Below, in pieces: positions 1-5,069 of a stretch of 5,069 bases of DNA. Each line of letters begins with the position of its first letter. The stretch's first letter is position 1. The DNA is from Hyphomonadaceae bacterium UBA4763 (GTDB lineage: Bacteria > Pseudomonadota > Alphaproteobacteria > Caulobacterales > Aquidulcibacteraceae). Position numbers and translations under genes: made by a program. The notes below the pieces were generated by a model. The model saw nothing but the letters and a program-made list of their open reading frames with translations. It was not told where the DNA came from and searched no databases. The stretch lies in assembly GCA_002403455.1 (NCBI GenBank), contig DHHV01000041.1, positions 976 through 6,044 of the forward strand, given 5' to 3'.

Positions 1-1100
1 GGCAGACCATATTTGCGGGCGAAATCAAGATCGCGCTGGTCATGCGCCGGGCAGCCGAAAATCGCGCCCGTGCCATAGCCCATCAGCACGAAATTGGCGG
101 CATAGACCGGCAATTCCCACTCAGGATCAAAGGGATGGGCAACGCGCAAGCCGGTGTCGACGCCGAGCTTTTCGGCCTTTTCGATCGCTTCTTGCGCGGT
201 GCCGAGCCGTTTGACCTCATCCTGCAGCGCCCGCAAGGCCGGGTTGTGCGGGGCGAGCGCCAGAGCGAGCGGGTGATCGGGGGCGATGGCGACGAAGCTC
301 GCCCCAAACAAGGTGTCGGGGCGGGTCGTGAACACCTCAATGCCGGCGGTGGGGGCGTGCGCGGTGATTGCAGCGGCGCTGGTCGGGGTGAAGGCAAAGC
401 GCAATTGCGCGCCTTGGCTTTTGCCGATCCAATTGGTCTGCATCAGCCGGACTTTGTCGGGCCAGCGGTCAAGACCTTGCAAAGCGGCGAGCAGGTCCTC
501 GGCAAAAGCGGTGACTTTGAAGAACCATTGCTCGAGCTCGCGGGTTTCAACCAGCGCGCCGGAACGCCAGCCGCGCCCATCGACGACCTGTTCATTGGCG
601 AGCACGGTCTGGTCGACCGGGTCCCAATTGACCTTGGCTTTGCGCCGGTAAGCGAGGCCATTTTCCCAGAATTTCAGGAAGATATATTGCTGGTGGCGGT
701 AATACTCAGGCGAACAGGTGGCGATCTCGCGGTCCCAGTCGATGGCAAGGCCGAGCAATTCGAGCTGGCCTTTCATCACCGCAATATTGTCATAGGTCCA
801 GGCGGCTGGGTGGGTCTTGCGCTCGATCGCGGCGTTTTCGGCCGGCAGGCCAAAAGCGTCCCAGCCCATCGGGTGCAGAACCCGGTAGCCGCGGGCGCGT
901 TTGTAGCGGGCGACGACGTCGCCCATGGTGTAATTGCGCGAATGGCCGACATGGATGCGGCCCGAGGGGTAGGGAAACATCTCGAGCGCGTAATATTTCG
1001 GGCGCCCGTCGCTGTCGTCGTCTTCGGTCTGGTGTAGTCCCGCTTCCTGCCAAAGTTTACGCCATTTCGGCTCGACTTCGCGATGATTATAGCGTGACAC
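1..1100 (-). CDS. leuS: Leucyl-tRNA synthetase (LeuRS), N-terminal 366 residues; truncated by the left window edge
   Basis: Class I aminoacyl-tRNA synthetase that attaches leucine to tRNA-Leu in the cytoplasm. The frame is open without interruption from a GTG at 1100-1098 to position 1. GTG is chosen because the bacterial LeuRS N-terminus (MSRYNHREVEPKWRKLW) begins there, and AGGA lies six bases upstream. Visible landmarks: the class I HIGH signature as HVGH at residues 50-53, the HPMGWDAFGLPAENA segment at 76-90, the start of the CP1 editing insertion near NWIGKS (223-228), the editing-site threonine-rich motif TTRPDT (258-263), and the editing-pocket HDQRD (353-357). The KMSKS loop and anticodon-binding domain lie beyond the window. 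The region aligned to the E. coli zinc-binding module (about 157-185) reads VNWDPVDQTVLANE and has no cysteines, so this LeuRS should lack that zinc ion. It lies 29 bases downstream of the DUF3576 fusion gene and is probably cotranscribed with it. Confidence 0.97.
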   Translation of the reverse strand, partial: MSRYNHREVEPKWRKLWQEAGLHQTEDDDSDGRPKYYALEMFPYPSGRIHVGHSRNYTMGDVVARYKRARGYRVLHPMGWDAFGLPAENAAIERKTHPAAWTYDNIAVMKGQLELLGLAIDWDREIATCSPEYYRHQQYIFLKFWENGLAYRRKAKVNWDPVDQTVLANEQVVDGRGWRSGALVETRELEQWFFKVTAFAEDLLAALQGLDRWPDKVRLMQTNWIGKSQGAQLRFAFTPTSAAAITAHAPTAGIEVFTTRPDTLFGASFVAIAPDHPLALALAPHNPALRALQDEVKRLGTAQEAIEKAEKLGVDTGLRVAHPFDPEWELPVYAANFVLMGYGTGAIFGCPAHDQRDLDFARKYGL

Positions 1101-1129
1101 GATCCGTCCTGATGAAGGGGGCGAAGAGA

Positions 1130-2293
1130 TTATTGATCAATGCTGGCCAAGCGCAATTCGCGGGCGCGGGCGAGAATCGCGTTCTCCAATTGCACGGTGG
1201 TGGCGGGGTCGACCGGCGCATCGGTCCAGACGCCGCCGGCATTGACCTGTTTGAACAAGGCGACATTGATCCCGTCGGCGCGCAATTTGGTGTCGAGGAT
1301 CAAGACGTTGAGCTTGAAGCGCTCATTCGGCTGCGACGGCTCGGCGTACCAATCGGAGATGATCACGCCGCCAAACGGATCGACGCTGTCGAGCGGCATG
1401 AAGCTGACAACATCGAGCGCGGCGCGCCATAACAGCGCGTTGACGCCAATGCCGGAATCGCCATTGGCGGCGAGGCTCGGCCGGCCGGTGATCGCGCCAA
1501 GGGCTTGGACATTATAGGCGCGGGCGCCGCCGCCGGTGGGCAAGGAATCGCCGTTGAAATGCCAGCGGAAGCCGAGGGTGAGCTGGTGGGTTTCGAAATC
1601 GCCGTCGACCTCGTCCGTCTGGGCGGGCGAGACCAGGAACGGCGCGCCATTGCGCGGCTCGAAGTCGAAATCATCGACCCGGCGCCAGCGATAGCCCAAT
1701 TCGGCCGAGAATTTCGGGGTGAACAGATAGCTCGCGCCCAGGACGAAAATCCGGGTGAAATTGGTGTCGGAATCGTCAAAGCCGTTCAGCGGGACCGGAT
1801 TGGGGCCGAGCGAGAACAAATTGGCGGCGTTGGCGCGCAGGCGCGTGACGCCAAACCCGCCGCCGATATAGGGCTGCAGGCGGCCTTCGTCGTTGAAATC
1901 CTTGATGTTGAGCAATTCGAGCGCCAAGGCCTGGATGTCGCCGGTCGCCTCGAACACCGTGCCGGGCGGCAGCCCTTCCCCGTCGGGCAGAACGACGCGG
2001 CTGTCGCCCAGCGCCAAATCGGCGAAGGAATTGTGCACGCGCGCTTCGAACCGCAGCCCGGTAAGGGTGCGATAGCCAAAACCGAGGCCGTAGATCAGGG
2101 AATCGTCCGTCGCGGCGGTGCCGTCGAGGCTGCCAAGGATATTGGGCGCGTCGATATCGACGACGCCGTCAAAGCCAAATCCGACATCGGCGCGAGCGTA
2201 AAAACCGCTCGACCAGCCTTGGGCGGCGGCGGGGCCAGCGAGCGCCAAGCAGGAAACGCCTGCAAGGGCGGTAAAAATTACGGATTTCGTCAT
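1130..2293 (-). CDS. Exported outer-membrane beta-barrel protein fused to a C-terminal DUF3576 domain (387 aa)
   Basis: The start is ATG 2293-2291, because a signal peptide follows at once (MTKSVIFTAL, hydrophobic core, Ala-rich cleavage site near residues 22-25) and AGGG sits six bases upstream. The frame is open further upstream, but those 81 residues are cysteine- and proline-rich and do not look coded. Residues about 26-246 form an OmpA/OMP_b-brl-like barrel of alternating amphipathic strands, for example SLIYGLGFGYRTL (65-77), LQPYIGGGFGVTRL (139-152), FSAELGYRWRRV (195-206) and a closing strand HQLTLGFRWHF (236-246) that ends in phenylalanine as barrel-closing strands do. A Gly/Ala-rich linker (247-279) leads to residues 280-383, which I recognise as DUF3576: GIGVNALLWRAALD, FMPLDSVDPFGGVIISDWY, RFKLNV, then VWTDAPVDP and an ILARARELR helix. 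DUF3576 proteins are usually small lipoproteins encoded just before leuS in alphaproteobacteria; their function is unknown to me. Here the domain should hang into the periplasm below the barrel. Confidence 0.9.
   Translation of the reverse strand: MTKSVIFTALAGVSCLALAGPAAAQGWSSGFYARADVGFGFDGVVDIDAPNILGSLDGTAATDDSLIYGLGFGYRTLTGLRFEARVHNSFADLALGDSRVVLPDGEGLPPGTVFEATGDIQALALELLNIKDFNDEGRLQPYIGGGFGVTRLRANAANLFSLGPNPVPLNGFDDSDTNFTRIFVLGASYLFTPKFSAELGYRWRRVDDFDFEPRNGAPFLVSPAQTDEVDGDFETHQLTLGFRWHFNGDSLPTGGGARAYNVQALGAITGRPSLAANGDSGIGVNALLWRAALDVVSFMPLDSVDPFGGVIISDWYAEPSQPNERFKLNVLILDTKLRADGINVALFKQVNAGGVWTDAPVDPATTVQLENAILARARELRLASIDQ
1133..1453 (-). other. DUF3576 domain within the fusion protein (about residues 281-387)
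   Basis: This is the conserved DUF3576 core. It contains the VNALLWRAALDVVSFMPL segment, the Asp-Pro-Phe-Gly-Gly motif followed by VIISDWY, the NERFKL strand, and a C-terminal helix ILARARELRLA. The position directly before leuS is the usual one for this family in alphaproteobacteria. The usual lipoprotein signal is replaced by the upstream barrel. The assignment rests on recalled family sequences. Confidence 0.85.
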
Positions 2294-2357
2294 GCCGATC
2301 CCTGCCTGTCGGTTACGCAATGCTGCTCTTAGGGCTTGCGGGCCCTTCTCGCCCTCA

Positions 2358-2386
2358 TCGATAAACACTCCCTCCACGCAATGCAA
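2358..2386 (-). promoter_or_regulatory. Weak candidate sigma-70-type promoter for the barrel-DUF3576/leuS unit
   Basis: Read on the minus strand, TTGCAT (2386-2381) could serve as a -35 element, with TATCGA (2363-2358) 17 bases later as a poor -10 element. Only the first three -10 positions match TATAAT. The placement gives a leader of roughly 55-60 bases before the ATG at 2293. The call rests on spacing and a partial match only. Confidence 0.25.
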
Positions 2387-2412
2387 CAGAGCCGTAGCGC
2401 CCACAATCGGAC

Positions 2413-2428
2413 CGTGACAGAAGTCACA
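2413..2428. promoter_or_regulatory. Candidate CRP/FNR-family operator
   Basis: The site reads CGTGA, six bases (CAGAAG), then TCACA, matching nine of the ten half-site bases of the E. coli CRP consensus TGTGA-N6-TCACA. It is also a perfect 5-bp inverted repeat, GTGAC and GTCAC around AGAA. It lies 37 bases upstream of the porin start and about 120 bases upstream of the barrel-DUF3576 start, so it could act on either gene. The regulator identity is inferred from motif similarity alone, and alphaproteobacterial CRP-like proteins vary in specificity. Confidence 0.4.
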
Positions 2429-2452
2429 CATGGAAAAGCGGCGACAGGAAGC

Positions 2453-2458
2453 AGGAGG
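2453..2458 (+). promoter_or_regulatory. Strong Shine-Dalgarno sequence fixing the porin start
   Basis: A perfect AGGAGG lies seven bases before the ATG at 2466. It decides the porin start against the in-frame ATG at 2430, which has no ribosome binding site and would put a charged stretch ahead of the signal peptide. Confidence 0.85.
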
Positions 2459-2465
2459 CGGGCAC

Positions 2466-3668
2466 ATGCGGATCGGCATCGGGGCGCTGGCGTCGCTGGC
2501 TGGCGTCGCGCCGGCGGCGGCGATCGAGCTGGACATTGCGCCGGAGGCGGAGCTGACCCTGCTGGGCGTTGCGCAGGCGCGTGACGGGGCGCGGGTGCTG
2601 GGCGGGCTCGACGCCAGGGTCGGGGCGGAGGTCAGCGCGCTGGCGCAAAACGGGGTAAGGGTTGGTCTGCGGGGCGTTGGCGCGCTGCAGGTCGATGGCC
2701 GCGACCGGATCGGGTTTGGCCGGCTGGCCGGCCAATGCCCCGTGGCGTTCGCGGCTTGCGCCAGCGCCGATGCCGGTTTTGGCGCGCAAAACGTGCGCAG
2801 CCCCGCGACGGGGTTTTTCGCGGGCGGGGATTTGGACGCGCCGAGCGCGCTGATCGGGGCCGAACGGGCCTATGGCTTTGTTGAATTTGGCTGGGGCGAG
2901 GTGAGCTTTGGCCGCGATATCGGCATTGCCGAGCGTTTTGCGAGCGGCGGGCCGCCAGCATTGGCGCGCGGGCTCGGCAATGCCGTGTCGGTGGATGTCG
3001 ATGGGCTGGCCGTCGTCAAGACGATCGCTGATCCCTCTGGGGTGTCGGCCAAGATCACCTATGTGACGCCGCGGATCTTGGGGCTGCGGCTTGGCGCCTC
3101 GCTTACCCCTCGCGCGCGGGCCGACAGCGTCGATGCGGCCAATCCGGAGAACGGCGCCGACCGGCCGGTCAGTTTTCAGCCCAATTGGGTGGGCGAGTTC
3201 GGCGCCTCGTTCGCGCGGCGGCTGGGGACGGGACCGCGCCTCAGCGCCAGCGCGGCGGTGACCCATGCGGCCGATGGCGGGGCGATCGCGGCGTTTGACG
3301 GCTGGACGCAGGCAAGCTTTGGCGCGCAAATCGCCTGGTCGGCCGTGGAGATCGGCGGCTCGGCGCTGTGGTCGGATAATGGCTGGGCGCCAAGCGGGCG
3401 GCAAACCTGGAGCGCCGAAGCCGGCTTTGCCTGGACGCCGAAGGACTGGCGCTTGCGCGTTGGCGGCGGCTGGACCGAGGATCAGCTGGCTGGGGTAAGC
3501 GGCGGGGAGGCCAATGCCAGCCTGACGCGGGCGATCGGCAAACATCTGGAGATGGGTCTTGGTTTAAGCTTTCGCACGCGCCGCGTGTTTGAAACCGTCA
3601 ATGGCGGGCTCGATCGTGACCAAGAATCCTCAGTCACGGGACTTCTCGAAATCCGGCGCAAAGTTTAG
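2466..3668 (+). CDS. Porin-like outer-membrane beta-barrel protein (400 aa)
   Basis: Probable general porin, a diffusion channel of the outer membrane. The start is set by the AGGAGG seven bases upstream. The N-terminus MRIGIGALASLAGVAPAAA is a short signal peptide with cleavage near residue 19, and the mature protein opens with IELDIAPEAELTLLGVAQ. The rest is a long run of short amphipathic strands with glycine-rich turns. Signatures recalled from alphaproteobacterial Gram-negative porins include YGFVEFGWGEVSFGRD (136-151) and KITYVTPRILGLRLGASLTP (196-215). Tryptophans cluster in the last third, as in barrel girdles. Odd points: the protein ends in EIRRKV instead of the usual terminal phenylalanine, and two cysteines (91 and 98) sit seven residues apart in a predicted extracellular loop. 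It transcribes away from the barrel-DUF3576 gene and is followed after 63 bases by a small secreted protein on the same strand. The substrate cannot be inferred. Confidence 0.85.
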   Translation: MRIGIGALASLAGVAPAAAIELDIAPEAELTLLGVAQARDGARVLGGLDARVGAEVSALAQNGVRVGLRGVGALQVDGRDRIGFGRLAGQCPVAFAACASADAGFGAQNVRSPATGFFAGGDLDAPSALIGAERAYGFVEFGWGEVSFGRDIGIAERFASGGPPALARGLGNAVSVDVDGLAVVKTIADPSGVSAKITYVTPRILGLRLGASLTPRARADSVDAANPENGADRPVSFQPNWVGEFGASFARRLGTGPRLSASAAVTHAADGGAIAAFDGWTQASFGAQIAWSAVEIGGSALWSDNGWAPSGRQTWSAEAGFAWTPKDWRLRVGGGWTEDQLAGVSGGEANASLTRAIGKHLEMGLGLSFRTRRVFETVNGGLDRDQESSVTGLLEIRRKV

Positions 3669-3711
3669 CGTTTTTTTAGGAGCATTGGTCCCCAAATACT
3701 GATAGTTGAAC

Positions 3712-3723
3712 ATCGTCTACGAT
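3712..3723. repeat. Short inverted repeat just ahead of the NtrZ-like gene
   Basis: ATCGT (3712-3716) and ACGAT (3719-3723) form a perfect 5-bp inverted repeat around CT. The AGG that may act as ribosome binding site (3724-3726) follows directly. It could be an operator half-palindrome or a chance repeat; the 2-base loop is too short for a stable RNA hairpin. Confidence 0.3.
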
Positions 3724-3731
3724 AGGTTTTG

Positions 3732-4190
3732 ATGCGCCTCGAGCTTTCCATCGCTGCTGGTTTGGCCGTCCTGTGGGGCGGCGCGGCGGCGCATGCGCAA
3801 GCGGGCTCGCTCGCCTCGCCCTATATCTCCGGCGAGCGGCCGCGCGAGGCGGGCGAAGACTGGCGCCTGCGCTTTACGCCAAGCGCGCCGGCCGCCGACG
3901 GGGCCAATCAATGGCTGGCGCCGGAAGGGCAAAATTCCTCGCGGGCGAGCTTTTTATTCGGGTCGAAAGTCGGCGTGACCCTGCAGCGCGAGGAATTCGC
4001 GCCGGTGCTGCTCTTGCCGCGCGAGCCGCGCCCCACCGAAGAAGTCTCGGCCGGCGCGTTCTGGCAGATCACCCCACGCTTTCGGGTCGGCGGGGAAATC
4101 AGCTTTTCGGCCCGCGACGGCAAGGACAAGGCGATCTCGCCGCTGGAAAACCCGCAATCGGCCCGGGTGCAGGGCTCGTTCCGGTTTTAG
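3732..4190 (+). CDS. Small secreted protein, probable NtrZ-family periplasmic regulator (152 aa)
   Basis: The ATG at 3732 is preferred over the adjacent TTG at 3729; an AGG lies five bases upstream, a weak ribosome binding site. Residues 1-24 (MRLELSIAAGLAVLWGGAAAHAQA) form a signal peptide with a clear AHAQA cleavage site, so the protein should be periplasmic. The C-terminal half resembles NtrZ: a SKVGVTLQ strand (78-85), then EEVSAGAFWQITPRFRVGGEISF (103-125), where the AGA(F/Y)-x-ITP-x-(F/L)-RVGG pattern is the family hallmark as I recall it, and a closing VQGSFRF. In Caulobacter, NtrZ is a periplasmic protein that modulates the NtrY-NtrX two-component system. No ntrY or ntrX is visible here. 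Because the end is strand-rich and finishes in Phe-Arg-Phe, the alternative is a small outer-membrane-associated protein. It ends five bases from the convergent TPR gene, with no intrinsic terminator between them. Confidence 0.65.
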   Translation: MRLELSIAAGLAVLWGGAAAHAQAGSLASPYISGERPREAGEDWRLRFTPSAPAADGANQWLAPEGQNSSRASFLFGSKVGVTLQREEFAPVLLLPREPRPTEEVSAGAFWQITPRFRVGGEISFSARDGKDKAISPLENPQSARVQGSFRF

Positions 4191-4195
4191 GGGGC

Positions 4196-5069
4196 TTAGC
4201 CGCCGAGGGCGCGTCGGATCGCGGTGATCAACCCGCCGAGCGCGGCGCGCGCGCCGGGATTGGCGGCGACAAAGGCCGCGACGGCCCCCAGAGAGAGGAT
4301 GAGCCCGACGCCGAGGATCGCGCCCATTGGCGAGGGCTTCTCTGGTTCTTGCGTTGGCTGGTTTTCGGTTGCGGGCGTGGCTGGCGCTTTTGCAGTGGCG
4401 GCGCGGGGTTCGGTGGGGACGCCCGCGTCGCTCGCGTCCTTCTGTTGCCCGTCGTCGGCGGACCCCTCTGATCGCGCCAAAACTTGCCGCACAATGTCGC
4501 GCTGCTGTTCCGGCGACAGGGCTTCCAAGCCGCCCGTGATGCCGCTCGCTTTCAGCGCTGCGTCCAGTTGGGCGCGGGCTTGGTCATTGGCGAGAATTGC
4601 CTCGATCGCCGCGTCTGCAGGTTCGGCACGTCGAACCCCGCCGAACCTTCCGGCCAATCGGCCATGCAATTGACGCATGTCGGGATCCATCGGGCGCCCG
4701 TCGCGATGGAACGCGTCGAGAATTGCATAACACGCTGACAGATGCATCCGCTCACGCGTTTCGTCGCCGCGTTGATTGAAAATCCGAGCCAAATTGTAGT
4801 GTGACACCGACAGATCGCGCGCGGCTTGTGCGTCGACGGGGCTGGCCTTGAGCAGGCGCTGAAGCGTTTCGTGACAATCCTCATAAGATTGAAAAGCGCG
4901 GTCGGCATCGCCGGGCGCGCCGCGCCGGAGATAGAAATCGCCGAGCCTGTTCAACGACACCGACAGATCGCGCGCGGCTTGTGCGTCGTCGGGGCTGGCC
5001 TTGAGCAGGCGCTGTTTGATGTCGCGGCTGTCCTCATAAGATTTTAGGGCGCGGTCGGCATCGCCGGGC
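4196..5069 (-). CDS. Tetratricopeptide-repeat protein with a C-terminal membrane anchor; C-terminal 290 residues, N-terminus beyond the right edge
   Basis: The frame is open from the right edge to a TAA at 4198-4196. A GTG at 4960 is internal: coding continues upstream with the same repeat. Order of parts (window residues): a TPR-like unit at 1-51, starting PGDADRALKSYEDSRD and containing LLKASPDDAQAARDLSVSLN; a near-identical second unit at 52-102; a degenerate helical segment with NLARIFNQRGDE and ACYAILDAFHRDGRP; a helical region with ILANDQARAQLDAALKASGI and LSPEQQRDIVRQVLA; a Pro/Ala/Thr/Glu-rich linker (about 205-247); one transmembrane helix, GAILGVGLILSLGAVAAFVAA; and an amphipathic tail ITAIRRALGG. 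The RDLSVSLNxLGD repeat belongs to a TPR family often attached to N-terminal signalling or effector domains, but that part is not visible here, so the function is unknown. TPRs mediate protein-protein contacts. Confidence 0.88.
   Translation of the reverse strand, partial: PGDADRALKSYEDSRDIKQRLLKASPDDAQAARDLSVSLNRLGDFYLRRGAPGDADRAFQSYEDCHETLQRLLKASPVDAQAARDLSVSHYNLARIFNQRGDETRERMHLSACYAILDAFHRDGRPMDPDMRQLHGRLAGRFGGVRRAEPADAAIEAILANDQARAQLDAALKASGITGGLEALSPEQQRDIVRQVLARSEGSADDGQQKDASDAGVPTEPRAATAKAPATPATENQPTQEPEKPSPMGAILGVGLILSLGAVAAFVAANPGARAALGGLITAIRRALGG
4262..4327 (-). other. C-terminal transmembrane helix of the TPR protein
   Basis: Twenty-two uncharged residues, MGAILGVGLILSLGAVAAFV and following AA, are bounded by Glu/Lys/Pro upstream and by NPGAR downstream. 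Only about 21 residues follow, including an Arg-Arg pair, so the protein would be tail-anchored if no other membrane segment exists in the unseen N-terminal part. Confidence 0.85.
4803..5069 (-). repeat. Tandem in-frame 153-base repeat within the TPR gene
   Basis: The block 4803-4861 recurs at 4956-5014 with 58 of 59 bases identical, the one change turning Val into Asp. The block 4898-4916 recurs exactly at 5051-5069, and 4878-4890 recurs at 5031-5043. All are offset by 153 bases, which is 51 codons. Between them, a short stretch (4862-4877 against 5015-5030) has diverged. The array probably continues past the right edge. Confidence 0.92.

Larger units (their letters stand above)
2294..2465. 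promoter_or_regulatory. Divergent intergenic region between the barrel-DUF3576/leuS unit and the porin gene
   Basis: These 172 bases separate two head-to-head genes, both for outer-membrane proteins, so both promoters should lie here. It contains a CRP/FNR-like inverted repeat (2414-2427), a weak minus-strand promoter candidate (2358-2386), and a small hairpin (AGGGC at 2331-2335 pairing with GCCCT at 2342-2346 around a 6-base loop) that would fall in the 5' leader of the minus-strand transcript. I found no CtrA-type TTAA-N7-TTAA site and no GANTC methylation site here. Confidence 0.6.

Noticed and set aside
42..1037. Long plus-strand open frame opposite leuS (331 codons)
   Set aside because: It is antisense to clearly recognisable LeuRS, has no domain or sensible N-terminus, and long antisense frames are expected at this GC content.
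1505..2332. Long plus-strand open frame opposite the barrel-DUF3576 gene (275 codons)
   Set aside because: The minus strand has a signal peptide, barrel strands and a known domain; this frame is a GC-driven shadow.
2430..2465. Upstream in-frame start for the porin at 2430
   Set aside because: It has no ribosome binding site and adds a charged stretch before the signal peptide; AGGAGG precedes the ATG at 2466.
2294..2536. N-terminal extension of the barrel-DUF3576 gene to the ATG at 2536
   Set aside because: It would run through the divergent promoter region into the porin gene and hide the signal peptide; the internal ATG at 2293 has a good ribosome binding site.
2424..3545. Long minus-strand open frame opposite the porin (373 codons)
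   Set aside because: It is Arg/Pro/Ala-rich with no signal or domain, while the plus strand has a perfect ribosome binding site, a signal peptide and porin motifs.
3657..3677. Possible intrinsic terminator after the porin (CGC/GCG stem followed by seven T)
   Set aside because: The uninterrupted stem is only three base pairs, with a mismatch next to it, so it is too weak to call despite the T-run.
3773..4471. Plus-strand open frame of 232 codons spanning the NtrZ-like gene and the end of the TPR gene
   Set aside because: Its translation is Gly/Arg/Ala-rich low complexity, it crosses two better supported genes on different strands, and it has no ribosome binding site that I can see.
4960..4960. 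GTG at 4960 as the start of the TPR protein
   Set aside because: The same repeat continues in frame upstream to the window edge with matching sequence, so the start must lie outside the window.

Overview
The window looks like a chromosomal segment of a GC-rich alphaproteobacterium, probably close to Caulobacterales or Hyphomonadaceae-type lineages. Three things point there: a DUF3576 domain encoded directly upstream of leuS (a conserved alphaproteobacterial arrangement), a LeuRS that has lost its zinc-site cysteines, and a small periplasmic protein resembling the NtrZ family known from Caulobacter. The placement is inferred from remembered protein features, not from a search. No RNA genes, insertion sequences, CRISPR arrays or phage genes are visible.

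Layout. Positions 1-1100 (minus strand) hold the first 366 residues of leucyl-tRNA synthetase, which runs off the left edge. Twenty-nine bases upstream of it on the same strand, 1130-2293 encodes an exported protein that joins an OmpA-like outer-membrane beta-barrel to a C-terminal DUF3576 domain; the two genes very likely form one transcription unit. A divergent intergenic region (2294-2465) carries a CRP/FNR-like inverted repeat. Rightward from there, 2466-3668 encodes a porin-like outer-membrane protein. After a 63-base AT-richer gap, 3732-4190 encodes a small secreted protein that resembles NtrZ. Five bases after it, tail to tail, lies the C-terminal part of a minus-strand tetratricopeptide-repeat protein (4196-5069, N-terminus beyond the right edge). 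This protein ends in a Pro/Ala/Thr-rich linker and a single C-terminal membrane helix.

Function. Apart from leuS, every gene encodes an envelope protein: two outer-membrane barrels, one periplasmic protein and one tail-anchored TPR protein. The most unusual element is the barrel-DUF3576 fusion, because DUF3576 proteins next to leuS are normally small lipoproteins. The second most interesting is the TPR protein, whose last units are a recent 153-base in-frame duplication and whose N-terminal domain is not in view.
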